A stretch of 64,000 nucleotides of DNA from Bacteroidia bacterium (GTDB lineage: Bacteria; Bacteroidota; Bacteroidia; Flavobacteriales; Flavobacteriaceae): assembly GCA_030432635.1 (NCBI GenBank), contig JAUIMB010000006.1:145666-209665 (forward strand). Direction: 5' to 3'. Made by a program: the position numbers and the translations under genes. Each line of letters opens with the position of its first letter. Positions within the stretch are counted from its first letter, which is position 1. This document shows positions 27,472-35,909 of this stretch, piece after piece. Under the pieces are notes generated by a model, which ran no database searches, was not told where the DNA came from, and saw only the letters and a list, made by a program, of their open reading frames with translations.

Positions 27472-28404
27472 ATGCAAGACGGTTTATACGCAAAATTCAA
27501 CACAACCAAAGGTGAGATTTTAGTGGCTTTGGAATACAAAAAAACACCAGGAACGGTTGGTAACTTTGTAGCTTTGGCTGAAGGAAATCTAGAAAATTCT
27601 GTCAAACCTCAAGGAACACCATATTATAACGGTTTGAAGTTTCACCGTGTGATTTCAGATTTTATGATACAAGGTGGTTGTCCTCTTGGGACAGGAACAG
27701 GAAATCCTGGATATAAATTTGACGATGAATTTCATCCTGATTTGAAGCATGATGGACCAGGCGTATTATCAATGGCGAATTCTGGACCAGGTACTAATGG
27801 TAGTCAATTTTTCATTACCCATGTCGAAACACCTTGGTTGGATAACAATCATACTGTTTTTGGAAAGGTTACCGAAGGACAAGATATAGTGGATGCCATT
27901 GCACAAGGTGACGAAATCGAAACCTTGGAAATCGTAAGACAAGGAACTGAAGCAGAAAACTTTAATGCTGTTGAAGCATTTAGAACCTTTGAAGGTGCAA
28001 GGGAAAAGCGAATTGCTGCAGAACGTGAAGCCGCAAAAGCAGAATTGGATAAGCTTGCTGCTGGTTTTGAGGAGACCAAAAGCGGTTTGCGTTATCAAAT
28101 CATTCAAAAGGGAAATGGTAAAGCTGCTGAAGCTGGAAAAATGGTTTCAGTTCATTATAAAGGTCAGTTGGCTGATGGAACCGTTTTCGATTCATCCTAC
28201 AAAAGAAATGCACCTTTAGATTTTCAAGTTGGCGTTGGTCAGGTCATTCCAGGATGGGATGAAGGCATTTGCCTGCTGAATGTTGGTGACAAGGCACGCC
28301 TCGTCATTCCTAGTGATTTGGGTTATGGTTCTGCAGGAGCTGGAGGTGTGATACCACCAAATGCCACATTGGTTTTCGACGTAGAACTCATGGATGTGAA
28401 GTAA
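27472..28404 (+). CDS. Dual-family peptidyl-prolyl isomerase (cyclophilin-FKBP fusion)
   Basis: A 310-residue protein joining two unrelated prolyl isomerase folds. Residues 1-145 are a cyclophilin, with [19 protein letters not shown], then [13 protein letters not shown] and [10 protein letters not shown] helical linker rich in Glu, Ala and Lys spans about 150-200. Residues 205-310 are an FKBP domain, with [29 protein letters not shown] and [20 protein letters not shown]. There is no signal peptide, so it is probably cytoplasmic. The ATG at 27472 fits the promoter at 27441. Similar cyclophilin-FKBP fusions are known from Flavobacterium. Confidence 0.9.
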   Translation: MQDGLYAKFNTTKGEILVALEYKKTPGTVGNFVALAEGNLENSVKPQGTPYYNGLKFHRVISDFMIQGGCPLGTGTGNPGYKFDDEFHPDLKHDGPGVLSMANSGPGTNGSQFFITHVETPWLDNNHTVFGKVTEGQDIVDAIAQGDEIETLEIVRQGTEAENFNAVEAFRTFEGAREKRIAAEREAAKAELDKLAAGFEETKSGLRYQIIQKGNGKAAEAGKMVSVHYKGQLADGTVFDSSYKRNAPLDFQVGVGQVIPGWDEGICLLNVGDKARLVIPSDLGYGSAGAGGVIPPNATLVFDVELMDVK

Positions 28405-28508
28405 AAAGTGTGAATTGCACTTGTGTTATTGATGGTCTGAGTTTTAACAGATTTGGTTTTCGTTTTAGGCACAGACTGAGATAACATCTATTTTTGATAT
28501 AATTTAAA

Positions 28509-28535
28509 AGCATCATTGAAAAATGGTGCTTTTTT
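28509..28535 (+). terminator. Intrinsic terminator
   Basis: AGCATCATT-GAAA-AATGGTGCT forms a nine-pair stem (one wobble) with a tetraloop, followed by a run of T. It ends the isomerase transcript. Confidence 0.75.
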
Positions 28536-28547
28536 ATGCCAATTTGG

Positions 28548-28928
28548 CTAATTGTCTTTGTAGGTTAAATTAACAATCAGTTCGGCCGTGTTCTTATTGA
28601 AGGTGACCTTGTAAGTGGAATTTATGTTGTCATTTTCCTTGAGGTATAAATGATCAACACGTTTAAAGCCATTCCGAATCACATATTGGTTTAAATCTAC
28701 GTGTTCCGCATCAACAATAAACTTTGAAATTTTTGTATTGTCTGTACAAGTACAGTTGGTTGAAATGACTTTTGGAATGTTCACACCTGTCCTTAATTCG
28801 ATATTATCAATATTATAAAATTGGCACGATCTCACATTAAAGATATAACGTCCGAAAAGATGGACACCTCCAACGAAAAGCGCCACGCATAAACAAAGTA
28901 ATGCCAATCCAATAAGTGCGTGTTTCAT
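28548..28928 (-). CDS. Hypothetical membrane-anchored protein
   Basis: A 126-residue protein with one N-terminal membrane helix (about residues 4-28, with ALIGLALLCLCVALFVGG) and a polar domain behind it. The domain contains a cysteine cluster NCTCTDN near residue 58 and a beta-rich end. It could be an envelope protein held by its signal anchor. The ATG at 28928 is chosen over a longer frame to 29018, because the helix then begins right at the N-terminus. It is a single gene, convergent with the isomerase and divergent from the DUF2141 gene. Function unknown. Confidence 0.55.
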   Translation of the reverse strand: MKHALIGLALLCLCVALFVGGVHLFGRYIFNVRSCQFYNIDNIELRTGVNIPKVISTNCTCTDNTKISKFIVDAEHVDLNQYVIRNGFKRVDHLYLKENDNINSTYKVTFNKNTAELIVNLTYKDN

Positions 28929-29114
28929 GTGTCGAAAGAGACGCTTAGTTGCTAAAGGTAACGTACATTCAAAGTGGATTATTATATTTAATGGAGTGCA
29001 TTTACAATTCATCACCATAAATTTACAATTCGGTAGGTCTCTTTTTTAAATAGTGTATTTCCACATGATATTTGTACCATCATTATACTAACAATCATAT
29101 CAAAACAAACCACC

Positions 29115-29537
29115 ATGCAGACTTTAATTAAAATCGTAATCATTCTTATATTAGGGCATGTGCTTCAGGCGCAGACTAATTCTGAATTATCCATTACCGT
29201 AAAAATCAATAATTTGGATAGTAACAACGGAAGAGTATTCATAGCACTCTATAATTCCCAAGCCTCTTTTTTGGATTCGGCATTTAAAGCGACTGCAAAG
29301 AAAGTAGTGAACAATAGTTGTGAAGTGACCTTTGAAAATATTGAAAAAGGAGAATATGCCATTTCCTTGTTTCACGATGAAAATGACAACGGAAAAATGG
29401 ATTCAAATGCCTTTGGTATTCCAAGTGAAGATTATGGTTGCTCCAATAATGCTAAAGGATTTATGGGTCCACCAAAATGGGAAGATGCCAAATTTGAAGT
29501 CAAAAATGAACCAGTAATACAAATTATAACACTTTAA
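29115..29537 (+). CDS. DUF2141 domain secreted protein
   Basis: A 140-residue protein with a signal peptide (MQTLIKIVIILILGHVLQAQ). The DUF2141 domain fills the mature part: ELSITVKINNLDSNNGRVFI, then FENIEKGEYAISLFHDENDN, with an acidic loop DENDNGKMDSN that resembles a calcium-binding loop, and a final GFMGPPKWEDAKFEV. Members are common in Bacteroidota and have no established function. It begins a + strand run leading into a TPR-like protein and a histidine kinase, so it may be a reporter or target of that system. Confidence 0.8.
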   Translation: MQTLIKIVIILILGHVLQAQTNSELSITVKINNLDSNNGRVFIALYNSQASFLDSAFKATAKKVVNNSCEVTFENIEKGEYAISLFHDENDNGKMDSNAFGIPSEDYGCSNNAKGFMGPPKWEDAKFEVKNEPVIQIITL

Positions 29538-29547
29538 TTATATCACT

Positions 29548-30171
29548 ATGAAACATCTAATGATCATTGCGCTATTGTGCGTATCGGGAGCGATAAACGC
29601 TCAGACGAACTTTGAGAAAGGAATGAAAAAAGCATTTGAGCTCTGGGAAAATAATAAGATGGACGAAGCCGAAAATATGTTCGAGCGTATTTCCAAAGCT
29701 GAAACCGATGAGTGGTTGCCACATTATTATATTGCTCAAATCAATAGTCTGAAAAGCTGGAATGAAAAAGACGAAAGCGTCTTGAAAGCGCAGCTGGATA
29801 AGGCGCAAGAACATATTAATAGTGCAATGGCCATCAGTAAGGATAATCCTGAAATTATAGTCATTCAAGCTCATGTATTGACCAATTGGGTAGCCTTTGA
29901 TGGCATGACTTATGGAATGAAATACTCTGGAAAAATTACAGAATTGTACAGCAAGGCCGAAAATTTGGCACCTAAAAACCCACGAGTGGTATTTAGTAAG
30001 GCTGAATGGGGAATGGGAAGCGCAAAGTACTTTGGTCAGGATACAGCACCTTATTGTGATACCATCGAAAAATCCATAGAACTTTTCGCTAACTTTAAAC
30101 CAGAAAGTGAGCTACACCCAAATTGGGGAAAACAACGTGCTCAACAGGTTGCAGAATCTTGTAAAAAATAA
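29548..30171 (+). CDS. TPR-like periplasmic protein
   Basis: A 207-residue protein with signal peptide MKHLMIIALLCVSGAINAQ. The mature part is helical and fits tetratricopeptide-like repeats: FELWENNKMDEAENMFERIS, LPHYYIAQINSL and AQEHINSAMAISKDNPEI. It lies 10 bp after DUF2141 and 6 bp before the histidine kinase, so all three are likely co-transcribed. A role as an accessory or sensing partner of the kinase is only an inference from position. Confidence 0.65.
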   Translation: MKHLMIIALLCVSGAINAQTNFEKGMKKAFELWENNKMDEAENMFERISKAETDEWLPHYYIAQINSLKSWNEKDESVLKAQLDKAQEHINSAMAISKDNPEIIVIQAHVLTNWVAFDGMTYGMKYSGKITELYSKAENLAPKNPRVVFSKAEWGMGSAKYFGQDTAPYCDTIEKSIELFANFKPESELHPNWGKQRAQQVAESCKK

Positions 30172-30177
30172 TTATCC

Positions 30178-31527
30178 ATGACCAAGTCAGCTAAAAATAT
30201 CATGCTCACGTTCATCATTGGATGTATCGTATTCTTGATCGGAAATTTCCTGTCTGATGGCTTTGATTTTGAATCAGTCAATGACTTTTTAGTTGATTTT
30301 GCCTTTTATCAATTATATGCTTTTGTGCTCGGATATTCCAATATGTTCTTTTTCGATTATCTCGAAAAGCGCCAATGGAAAACAGGAGATACCATCAAAC
30401 GAATTATCGTTGGTATTGTTGGTGCAGTCATCATAACATTAATCGGACTTTTTGTTTTAAGGGCTGGAACAGCTGTATTTTATGTAGGAATTACATTTGA
30501 GGAATTTTTGGAGCATGACTCTTGGAATAGAGGTTATTCATTTGGCTTATGGATCACATTGACAATCATTTCAGTGTTCCATATCATATTTTTCTATAAT
30601 CGATATCAAAAAAACAAACTCAAGGAACAAAAGGTTATCGCTGGAACAGCAAGTGCAAAGTTTGATGCTTTAAAAAATCAACTAGATCCGCATTTTCTAT
30701 TCAATAGCCTAAATGTGTTAACGAGTTTAATTGAGGAAAACCCGAAAAATGCCCAAAAGTTCACGACCTCGTTATCAAAAGTCTATCGTTATGTGCTCGA
30801 ACAAAAAAACAAGGATTTAGTGACGGTCGACGAAGAACTTGATTTTGCACGAACCTATATGTCACTGTTAAAAATGCGATTTGAAGACAGTATCGTATTT
30901 GAAATCCCAGACAGAGCTACAAACCCTGACAGTAAGGTCGTACCACTGTCGTTGCAGCTGTTGTTGGAAAATGCTGTGAAACACAATATGGTTACAAGCA
31001 GTAAGCCTTTACATATCAAAATATACGAATCGGGCGGAATGCTAGTTGTGGAGAACAACCTACAGCCGAAGCAAATTGTAAAGAAAAGCAGTGGTGTTGG
31101 GTTAGAAAATATTAAACAACGCTATAAATTATTATCCAATAAAAAAGTATCAATCCATCAAGAAGCAAAACGTTTTGCTGTAGCAATTCCAATGCTTACA
31201 AAACAAGTATCCATTATGAAAACAATAGAGCCTAAATCAAATTTTGACGACAGTTATGTACGAGCACGAAAGCGCGTTGAAGAACTCAAGGAATTTTATT
31301 ACAGCGTTATTTCCTATGTTTTGGTGATTCCGTTTTTAGTATTCATTTGGTATCGCTATACGCCCTTTACCATACAGTGGTTTTGGTTTCCAATGATAGG
31401 TTGGGGAATCGGAATTATGTTCCACGCCTACAAAGTATTTGTCAATGATGGTGTATTGGGAAATAATTGGGAAAAGCGAAAAATAGAAAAGTACATGCGT
31501 GAAGAGGAAGAGGGACGCTGGAATTAA
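30178..31527 (+). CDS. LytS-type sensor histidine kinase with C-terminal 2TM domain
   Basis: A 449-residue kinase. Four membrane helices (about residues 8-145) precede a His_kinase module with the phospho-acceptor motif QLDPHFLFNSLNVL (His near 171) and an ATPase part, with LLLENAVKHN and GVGLENIKQRY. After residue 350 an extra module begins YVRARKRVEELKEFYYSVIS and continues through two helices to GNNWEKRKIEKYM. This is a 2TM domain like those in the next three genes. It is paired with a LytTR regulator four genes later. The fusion suggests that 2TM proteins interact with the kinase. Confidence 0.85.
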   Translation: MTKSAKNIMLTFIIGCIVFLIGNFLSDGFDFESVNDFLVDFAFYQLYAFVLGYSNMFFFDYLEKRQWKTGDTIKRIIVGIVGAVIITLIGLFVLRAGTAVFYVGITFEEFLEHDSWNRGYSFGLWITLTIISVFHIIFFYNRYQKNKLKEQKVIAGTASAKFDALKNQLDPHFLFNSLNVLTSLIEENPKNAQKFTTSLSKVYRYVLEQKNKDLVTVDEELDFARTYMSLLKMRFEDSIVFEIPDRATNPDSKVVPLSLQLLLENAVKHNMVTSSKPLHIKIYESGGMLVVENNLQPKQIVKKSSGVGLENIKQRYKLLSNKKVSIHQEAKRFAVAIPMLTKQVSIMKTIEPKSNFDDSYVRARKRVEELKEFYYSVISYVLVIPFLVFIWYRYTPFTIQWFWFPMIGWGIGIMFHAYKVFVNDGVLGNNWEKRKIEKYMREEEEGRWN

Positions 31528-31571
31528 TGCTGCCTCCACTTACTTAGATCATCATTAAAAATTTAATTATT

Positions 31572-31910
31572 ATGAACAATAAAATAGAACCTTACGGCAA
31601 TAATCGAAGTCAAGATGACTTTGAAAGAGAGGATGCCTACCTGAGGGCTCAAAAAAAAGTTAAATCCCTAATCGGATTTTATTGGCACTTGGCTTCGTAT
31701 ATCATCATTAACCTCTTCATTATCATTCTAATTGTCACCAATGGAGGTCATTTATTCAGCTTTGGAACATTTGCTACGGCATTTTTTTGGGGAATCGGAT
31801 TGTTCTTTCATTTTTTAGGTGTGTTTGGAACCGATTTCTTCTTTGGGAAGAATTGGGAGAAACGTAAAATACAAGAGATTATGGATAAGGAAAAACACAG
31901 ATGGGAATAA
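31572..31910 (+). CDS. 2TM domain protein
   Basis: A 112-residue membrane protein. AYLRAQKKVKSLIGFYWHLA leads into two membrane helices, and the tail KNWEKRKIQEIMDKEKHRWE closes the module. This is the same architecture as the C-terminal part of the kinase upstream and of the next two proteins. It lacks a signal peptide; both helices probably span the inner membrane. The stop overlaps the next start. Domain family is clear, role unknown. Confidence 0.8.
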   Translation: MNNKIEPYGNNRSQDDFEREDAYLRAQKKVKSLIGFYWHLASYIIINLFIIILIVTNGGHLFSFGTFATAFFWGIGLFFHFLGVFGTDFFFGKNWEKRKIQEIMDKEKHRWE

Positions 31911-32218
31911 TGAAAAAAGAACAAAACATGTACGAAGCGCGATATAAAATTGCACAAAAACGAGTTGAGAAACTCAAAGGATTTTATAATCATCTACTAA
32001 TTTTCTTAATCATAAATGCCATTATTGTTTTTTTTAATTTAAGAAATCTTGAAGATGGCGAATCTTACTTCCAATGGCATAACTTTTTGACATGTTCCAT
32101 TTGGGGATTTTTTCTCTTATTGCATGCAGCTTCAACCTTTATCCCTAATTTTATTTTAGGTGCTAAGTGGGAAGAACGAAAAATTAAGGAGTTTATGGAT
32201 GAAGAGACACAAAATTGA
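31910..32218 (+). CDS. 2TM domain protein
   Basis: A 102-residue 2TM protein. ARYKIAQKRVEKLKGFYNHL precedes helix one, and GAKWEERKIKEFMDEETQN ends the protein. The ATG at 31910 overlaps the stop of the previous gene by one base; an ATG at 31901 in the same frame is also possible. It is the middle of three free 2TM paralogues, each about 35-45 percent similar by eye. Probably a small inner-membrane partner within the kinase operon. Function unknown. Confidence 0.75.
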   Translation: MKKEQNMYEARYKIAQKRVEKLKGFYNHLLIFLIINAIIVFFNLRNLEDGESYFQWHNFLTCSIWGFFLLLHAASTFIPNFILGAKWEERKIKEFMDEETQN

Positions 32219-32244
32219 GTATTGCTAATTTCAAAATGTAAACA

Positions 32245-32565
32245 ATGAAACCAAATACACAAGACGATCGAAGATTACAATTTGCCAAGGCACATGTTAG
32301 ACGTATCAGGACATTCTATTGGCACCTCATTTTTTACTGTGTAGCTGTGGCCTTGATCGCTCTTAATTTTTATGTGTTGGAAGGTCCTTATACAAGCATC
32401 ATTACAGGATTGAATATTACGGTTTTGGTGTTGTGGACAGCAGCTATTAGTATACATGCTTGGCGTATTTATAAAGGAAGAATCCTCTTTAGAAAAAGTT
32501 GGGAAGACAAAAAGACCAAAAAATTTATGGAGGAGGAAAAAGTTGAAACTACAATTTGGGAGTAA
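32245..32565 (+). CDS. 2TM domain protein
   Basis: A 106-residue 2TM protein. RRLQFAKAHVRRIRTFYWHL precedes two membrane helices, and RKSWEDKKTKKFMEEEKVET ends it. It is the most divergent of the three paralogues but keeps the pattern of a basic helix, two membrane spans and a W-E-x-K-K motif. It lies 47 bp before the LytTR regulator gene and so is within the same operon. Role unknown. Confidence 0.75.
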   Translation: MKPNTQDDRRLQFAKAHVRRIRTFYWHLIFYCVAVALIALNFYVLEGPYTSIITGLNITVLVLWTAAISIHAWRIYKGRILFRKSWEDKKTKKFMEEEKVETTIWE

Positions 32566-32612
32566 AACGATTATAATCAAGACTCATAGACAAAAACATT
32601 AAATTCACACCA

Positions 32613-33368
32613 ATGAAAATCATCATCATCGAAGACGAAAAACCTTCTGCAAGACGTTTGCAACGTATGCTCACCGAATTGAATATGGAAACCCAAACCA
32701 TGTTGCATTCTGTTGAAGAATCCATTGATTGGTTTCAAACCAATGCTCACCCTGATTTGATTTTTTTGGATATTCAACTTAGCGACGGACTTTCATTTGA
32801 GATTTTTGAAACCATAGACATTAAATCTGCAGTAATTTTTACCACAGCTTATGATGAATATGCGCTACAAGCGTTTAAACTCAACAGTATTGATTATTTG
32901 TTGAAACCCATCGATGACGACGATCTCAAACGAGCTGTGTCTAAATACGAAGCACGTACACCACAGCAACAGTCGGTGACTTTAGATTTTAACGATATAA
33001 AAAAGCTATTGGTCAATCCGATTGAGCGTGAATATAAAAAACGCTTTTCGGTAAAAGTAGGTCAGCATTTAAAACTGATCAATATTGATGATATTGAATG
33101 TTTCTACAGTGAAAATAAAGGCACTTATGCTTATACTTCTGAAGGACGGAATTATTTGTTGGATACCACTTTAGAACAGCTTGAGGAAGAACTCGAACCA
33201 CAGAAGTTCTTTAGGATTAGTCGCAAATTCTATGTCAATGTTAATGCCATAAAGGACATGGTGAGTTATACCAATTCGAGACTTCAAATTAAGCTAAAGA
33301 CCTTTGCCGAACATGATGTAATTGTTGCCAGAGAGCGCGTCAAGGATTTTAAGGAGTGGTTAAGCTAA
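32613..33368 (+). CDS. LytTR family response regulator
   Basis: A 251-residue regulator. The receiver domain has IIIEDEKPSARRL at the N-terminus, the phospho-acceptor Asp53 in LIFLDIQLSDG, a conserved Thr in IFTTAYDEYA and Lys near 99 in YLLKPIDDDD. A LytTR DNA-binding domain fills residues 140-250, with FSVKVGQHLKLINIDDIECF and FFRISRKFYVNVNAI. It is the cognate partner of the LytS-type kinase upstream. Its stop codon overlaps that of the convergent DnaJ gene. Confidence 0.92.
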   Translation: MKIIIIEDEKPSARRLQRMLTELNMETQTMLHSVEESIDWFQTNAHPDLIFLDIQLSDGLSFEIFETIDIKSAVIFTTAYDEYALQAFKLNSIDYLLKPIDDDDLKRAVSKYEARTPQQQSVTLDFNDIKKLLVNPIEREYKKRFSVKVGQHLKLINIDDIECFYSENKGTYAYTSEGRNYLLDTTLEQLEEELEPQKFFRISRKFYVNVNAIKDMVSYTNSRLQIKLKTFAEHDVIVARERVKDFKEWLS

Positions 33369-33829
33369 AACACATCAAGAATATCACCTAAACCATCCAA
33401 GGAGTCACCAATGCCATCGAGCAAGCTATCGACACCATGAAACAATCCGCTCATACCAACCTCTAAAAAAACATCGAGTAGCAACAAATCATTCAGGTCT
33501 TTAGCCCAATAATTCTTAGATTTTGTCTTGGCTTCTTTTTGCCATTGTTCATATTGATACTCTTGACTGGAAGTTTTTTCGATTTGGGTAATGACCATTG
33601 AAGATTCGTTTGAATGTTTCAGCAACAGCTCATCATAAGTCTTGCGCTTGTCCTTATTTGATAGAATATCGAAGGCTTCCACTAATAAATCAAAGTGAGT
33701 CCGAGCACCTTCTGAGGTGTTGTTGTCTGGATGGTATAAGGCAATTTCAGTCCTGAATGCCTTTTTTATGGTATTTAAATCTGAAGATGGATCTATCTTA
33801 AGGAGTTTATAATAATTGGTGAGTTCCAT
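33365..33829 (-). CDS. J-domain protein
   Basis: A 154-residue protein with an N-terminal J domain (residues 4-70). The HPD tripeptide that stimulates Hsp70 is at residues 33-35 in LYHPDNNT. There is no Gly/Phe region and no zinc finger, so it is a type III co-chaperone. The C-terminal part ends with a repetitive acidic/hydrophobic segment, DSLLDGIGDSLDGLGDILDV, which may bind a membrane or a partner. It ends inside the stop of the convergent regulator gene. The LETM1-related gene lies 82 bp upstream on the same strand. Confidence 0.85.
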   Translation of the reverse strand: MELTNYYKLLKIDPSSDLNTIKKAFRTEIALYHPDNNTSEGARTHFDLLVEAFDILSNKDKRKTYDELLLKHSNESSMVITQIEKTSSQEYQYEQWQKEAKTKSKNYWAKDLNDLLLLDVFLEVGMSGLFHGVDSLLDGIGDSLDGLGDILDVF

Positions 33830-33911
33830 GGCAAATATATGTTGGTACAGTTTTTTATTGGACGTATTTTTAGTGAAGATGTTACTGACGTTTTGATATT
33901 ATTTCAAAACC

Positions 33912-35081
33912 TTAGTCTTCAATGCGATTGTCGTCAAATGCTGAAGGCAACAATTTGGGGATGAATTTTACAAAAAGTGGCAATAACAGCATGCCTCCAG
34001 GCAACATGAAAATGGCTAGGCTCGGAATTGACTTAAAGATGTCTAACAACTGGTTTTGCATCTTTTTTTGTTCCTCTTCAGTAAGGTTACGCTGCGTGGA
34101 TTGGGTCAATAATAGCATAGCCTCTTTACTTTCTGAAAGTTCCTTGATCAAGCGTTTGCTATTGCGCGTAATTAATTTGGTAACTATTTTACTGCTGTTG
34201 TCATAGAAACTCTGAGCTAGGTTTCGTGAGCTTAAGAACGCTACTTCATCTTTGTGCTCATCGTAAAAATTATTGATGTCCATTATAGAACGCTCAATGA
34301 TTGCATCGGTCAAGGATAAATCCTGTTTCAGTTGGTCCAAAAATCTTTGTTCTTCAGTATCGATGACCTTATCCGTCCATGAAGCCATACAAGCCAAATC
34401 GATAAGATACAACCGTTCTAATGGGTTCGATATAAATGCAATCGCATCATTATATGAAGGTAAAGAAGCATTTTTATAACGTAGAGAACCTTCGAATAGC
34501 TTAATAAGGTTTTGATCGTATTCGGTTTTTTTGGATTTATGATCAATGACCGAAAAGATAATGGTTTCAATAGCAGATTCGAGTTCGGTCACGTAAGTCT
34601 TAACATGTTTTTCGCCTTTGAGAAACTTTTGATAGCCTAATATATCAACAAACAATAAGGCATTGATCAGAAAATAATTAAAGTTTTTTGAAATAAAATG
34701 ATCATCGATATGAATACGTTTGTGAATCATTTTCTCCAGTAGACTATCAGGTGTTTTGTCGCCAAAAAGTTCATCAAAAATAGAACGTTTTTGGTCACTG
34801 ATGCTTTTGTAATAGGTAATTAAGCTATCCACAAAATCATCTTTGATCCCAGCTTTTTTGTAGAGGAAATAAAAGGTCAAAAGCAGATTGATTTTACAGC
34901 GTTCTTCTTCAGTAAAATCAAAAGGTTTGACGATATCCAGAACCACTTTGATATTACTACCATAGATAAAACCAGCATGCTTCAGACGATCATAAAATAA
35001 TGTTGTTTCTGTTTCAGCATAAGTCGTTTTAGAAACTTCGTCCAGCAATTTTTTTATCCAACCATTGGCTGATGGGTTCAT
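33912..35081 (-). CDS. LETM1-related protein
   Basis: A 389-residue mostly helical protein. The C-terminus carries the LETM1-like segment IFMLPGGMLLLPLFVKFIPK followed by LLPSAF, the only strongly hydrophobic part. The remainder has no signal peptide and contains an acidic region (YLIDLACMASWTDKVIDTEE) that resembles TerB-like helical domains. Bacteroidota relatives are annotated as LETM1-related biofilm-associated proteins, but the molecular role is not settled. The ATG at 35081 is chosen because a -7 element overlaps the longer start at 35105. Confidence 0.7.
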   Translation of the reverse strand: MNPSANGWIKKLLDEVSKTTYAETETTLFYDRLKHAGFIYGSNIKVVLDIVKPFDFTEEERCKINLLLTFYFLYKKAGIKDDFVDSLITYYKSISDQKRSIFDELFGDKTPDSLLEKMIHKRIHIDDHFISKNFNYFLINALLFVDILGYQKFLKGEKHVKTYVTELESAIETIIFSVIDHKSKKTEYDQNLIKLFEGSLRYKNASLPSYNDAIAFISNPLERLYLIDLACMASWTDKVIDTEEQRFLDQLKQDLSLTDAIIERSIMDINNFYDEHKDEVAFLSSRNLAQSFYDNSSKIVTKLITRNSKRLIKELSESKEAMLLLTQSTQRNLTEEEQKKMQNQLLDIFKSIPSLAIFMLPGGMLLLPLFVKFIPKLLPSAFDDNRIED

Positions 35082-35102
35082 GACTTGAAATTTAAAGACA
35101 CA

Positions 35103-35110
35103 CAAAGTTA
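35103..35110 (-). promoter_or_regulatory. Putative -7 element of the LETM1-related gene
   Basis: The - strand reads TAACTTTG, an exact TAnnTTTG match, 21 bp before the ATG at 35081. The -33 TTG element is not clear. Confidence 0.45.
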
Positions 35111-35227
35111 ATTTTTTCTGCTGAAAAAGTAGACTTTATTAAGAACCATCAAAAATTTTAAAACCACATCACTTATTTTTCCGTAGGTATGATTGAGAAC
35201 GAAATAATCTACAAAAATCTCAACATT

Positions 35228-35878
35228 ATGAAAAAATCAAAAATTTTAATTGGAGCCGCAATTATATGTCTTGCTGGCTTTATAGCAATTGCGGCCGATC
35301 ATATTGATGCACCAGCTGTTGCTAGTGGTACAAGTGATATCACAGACATGTATGCGTTTCAAGCTCAAGATACCGATAATGTGGTGTTTGTTGCCAATAT
35401 GCAAGGACTTTTGGCTCCAGGTGATACAGGAACGGCATCATTTGATGAGAATGTACTCATTGAGTTTAACATTGATAACAATGGCGATGCTACAGAAGAT
35501 CTTGTTATCCAGGCACTTCCAAGAAATGGTAAGATGTACTTTTTTGGGCCAATTGCACCTTCACAAACAGGATTAAGCAGTATGGTCATGGATGCCAATG
35601 GCTTCAATGTTGTTGACATCACAGCTTATGGAAGCAACGCTATTGTTGAAACCAACAATAATATGCGCTTTTTTGCTGGACCTAGGGATGACCCGTTTTT
35701 CATGGACTTTGCTCAATACGGCGAAATCATTGCCGGAAATGCAAGTATGTTCAATGACCCTGGAAGTGATACGTTCGCAGGAACTAATGTGCTTTCTGTA
35801 GTCGTTGAAGTTCCAAAATCGATGGTAGGATCTGGAGATTCAGTCAATGTATGGGTTGAGACCAAACGTAAGCAATAA
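35228..35878 (+). CDS. DUF4331 family protein, N-terminal half type
   Basis: A 216-residue exported protein with signal peptide MKKSKILIGAAIICLAGFIA. The mature protein starts ADHIDAPAVASGTSDITDMY, matching the N-terminal signature of DUF4331 (HxDAP then TDxYAF). It stops after about 215 residues, whereas full DUF4331 proteins are much longer and include a second half. That second half is encoded by the next gene. It is the first gene of an operon with a TPR lipoprotein and a TonB-dependent receptor. Function unknown. Confidence 0.75.
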   Translation: MKKSKILIGAAIICLAGFIAIAADHIDAPAVASGTSDITDMYAFQAQDTDNVVFVANMQGLLAPGDTGTASFDENVLIEFNIDNNGDATEDLVIQALPRNGKMYFFGPIAPSQTGLSSMVMDANGFNVVDITAYGSNAIVETNNNMRFFAGPRDDPFFMDFAQYGEIIAGNASMFNDPGSDTFAGTNVLSVVVEVPKSMVGSGDSVNVWVETKRKQ

Positions 35879-35909
35879 GTAAACATTAAAAAATTTAAAA
35901 GATAAAACG

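Noticed and set aside
33832..33839. TATATTTG as a promoter element for the J-domain gene
   Set aside because: It ends two bases before the ATG, which would put the transcription start inside the coding region.
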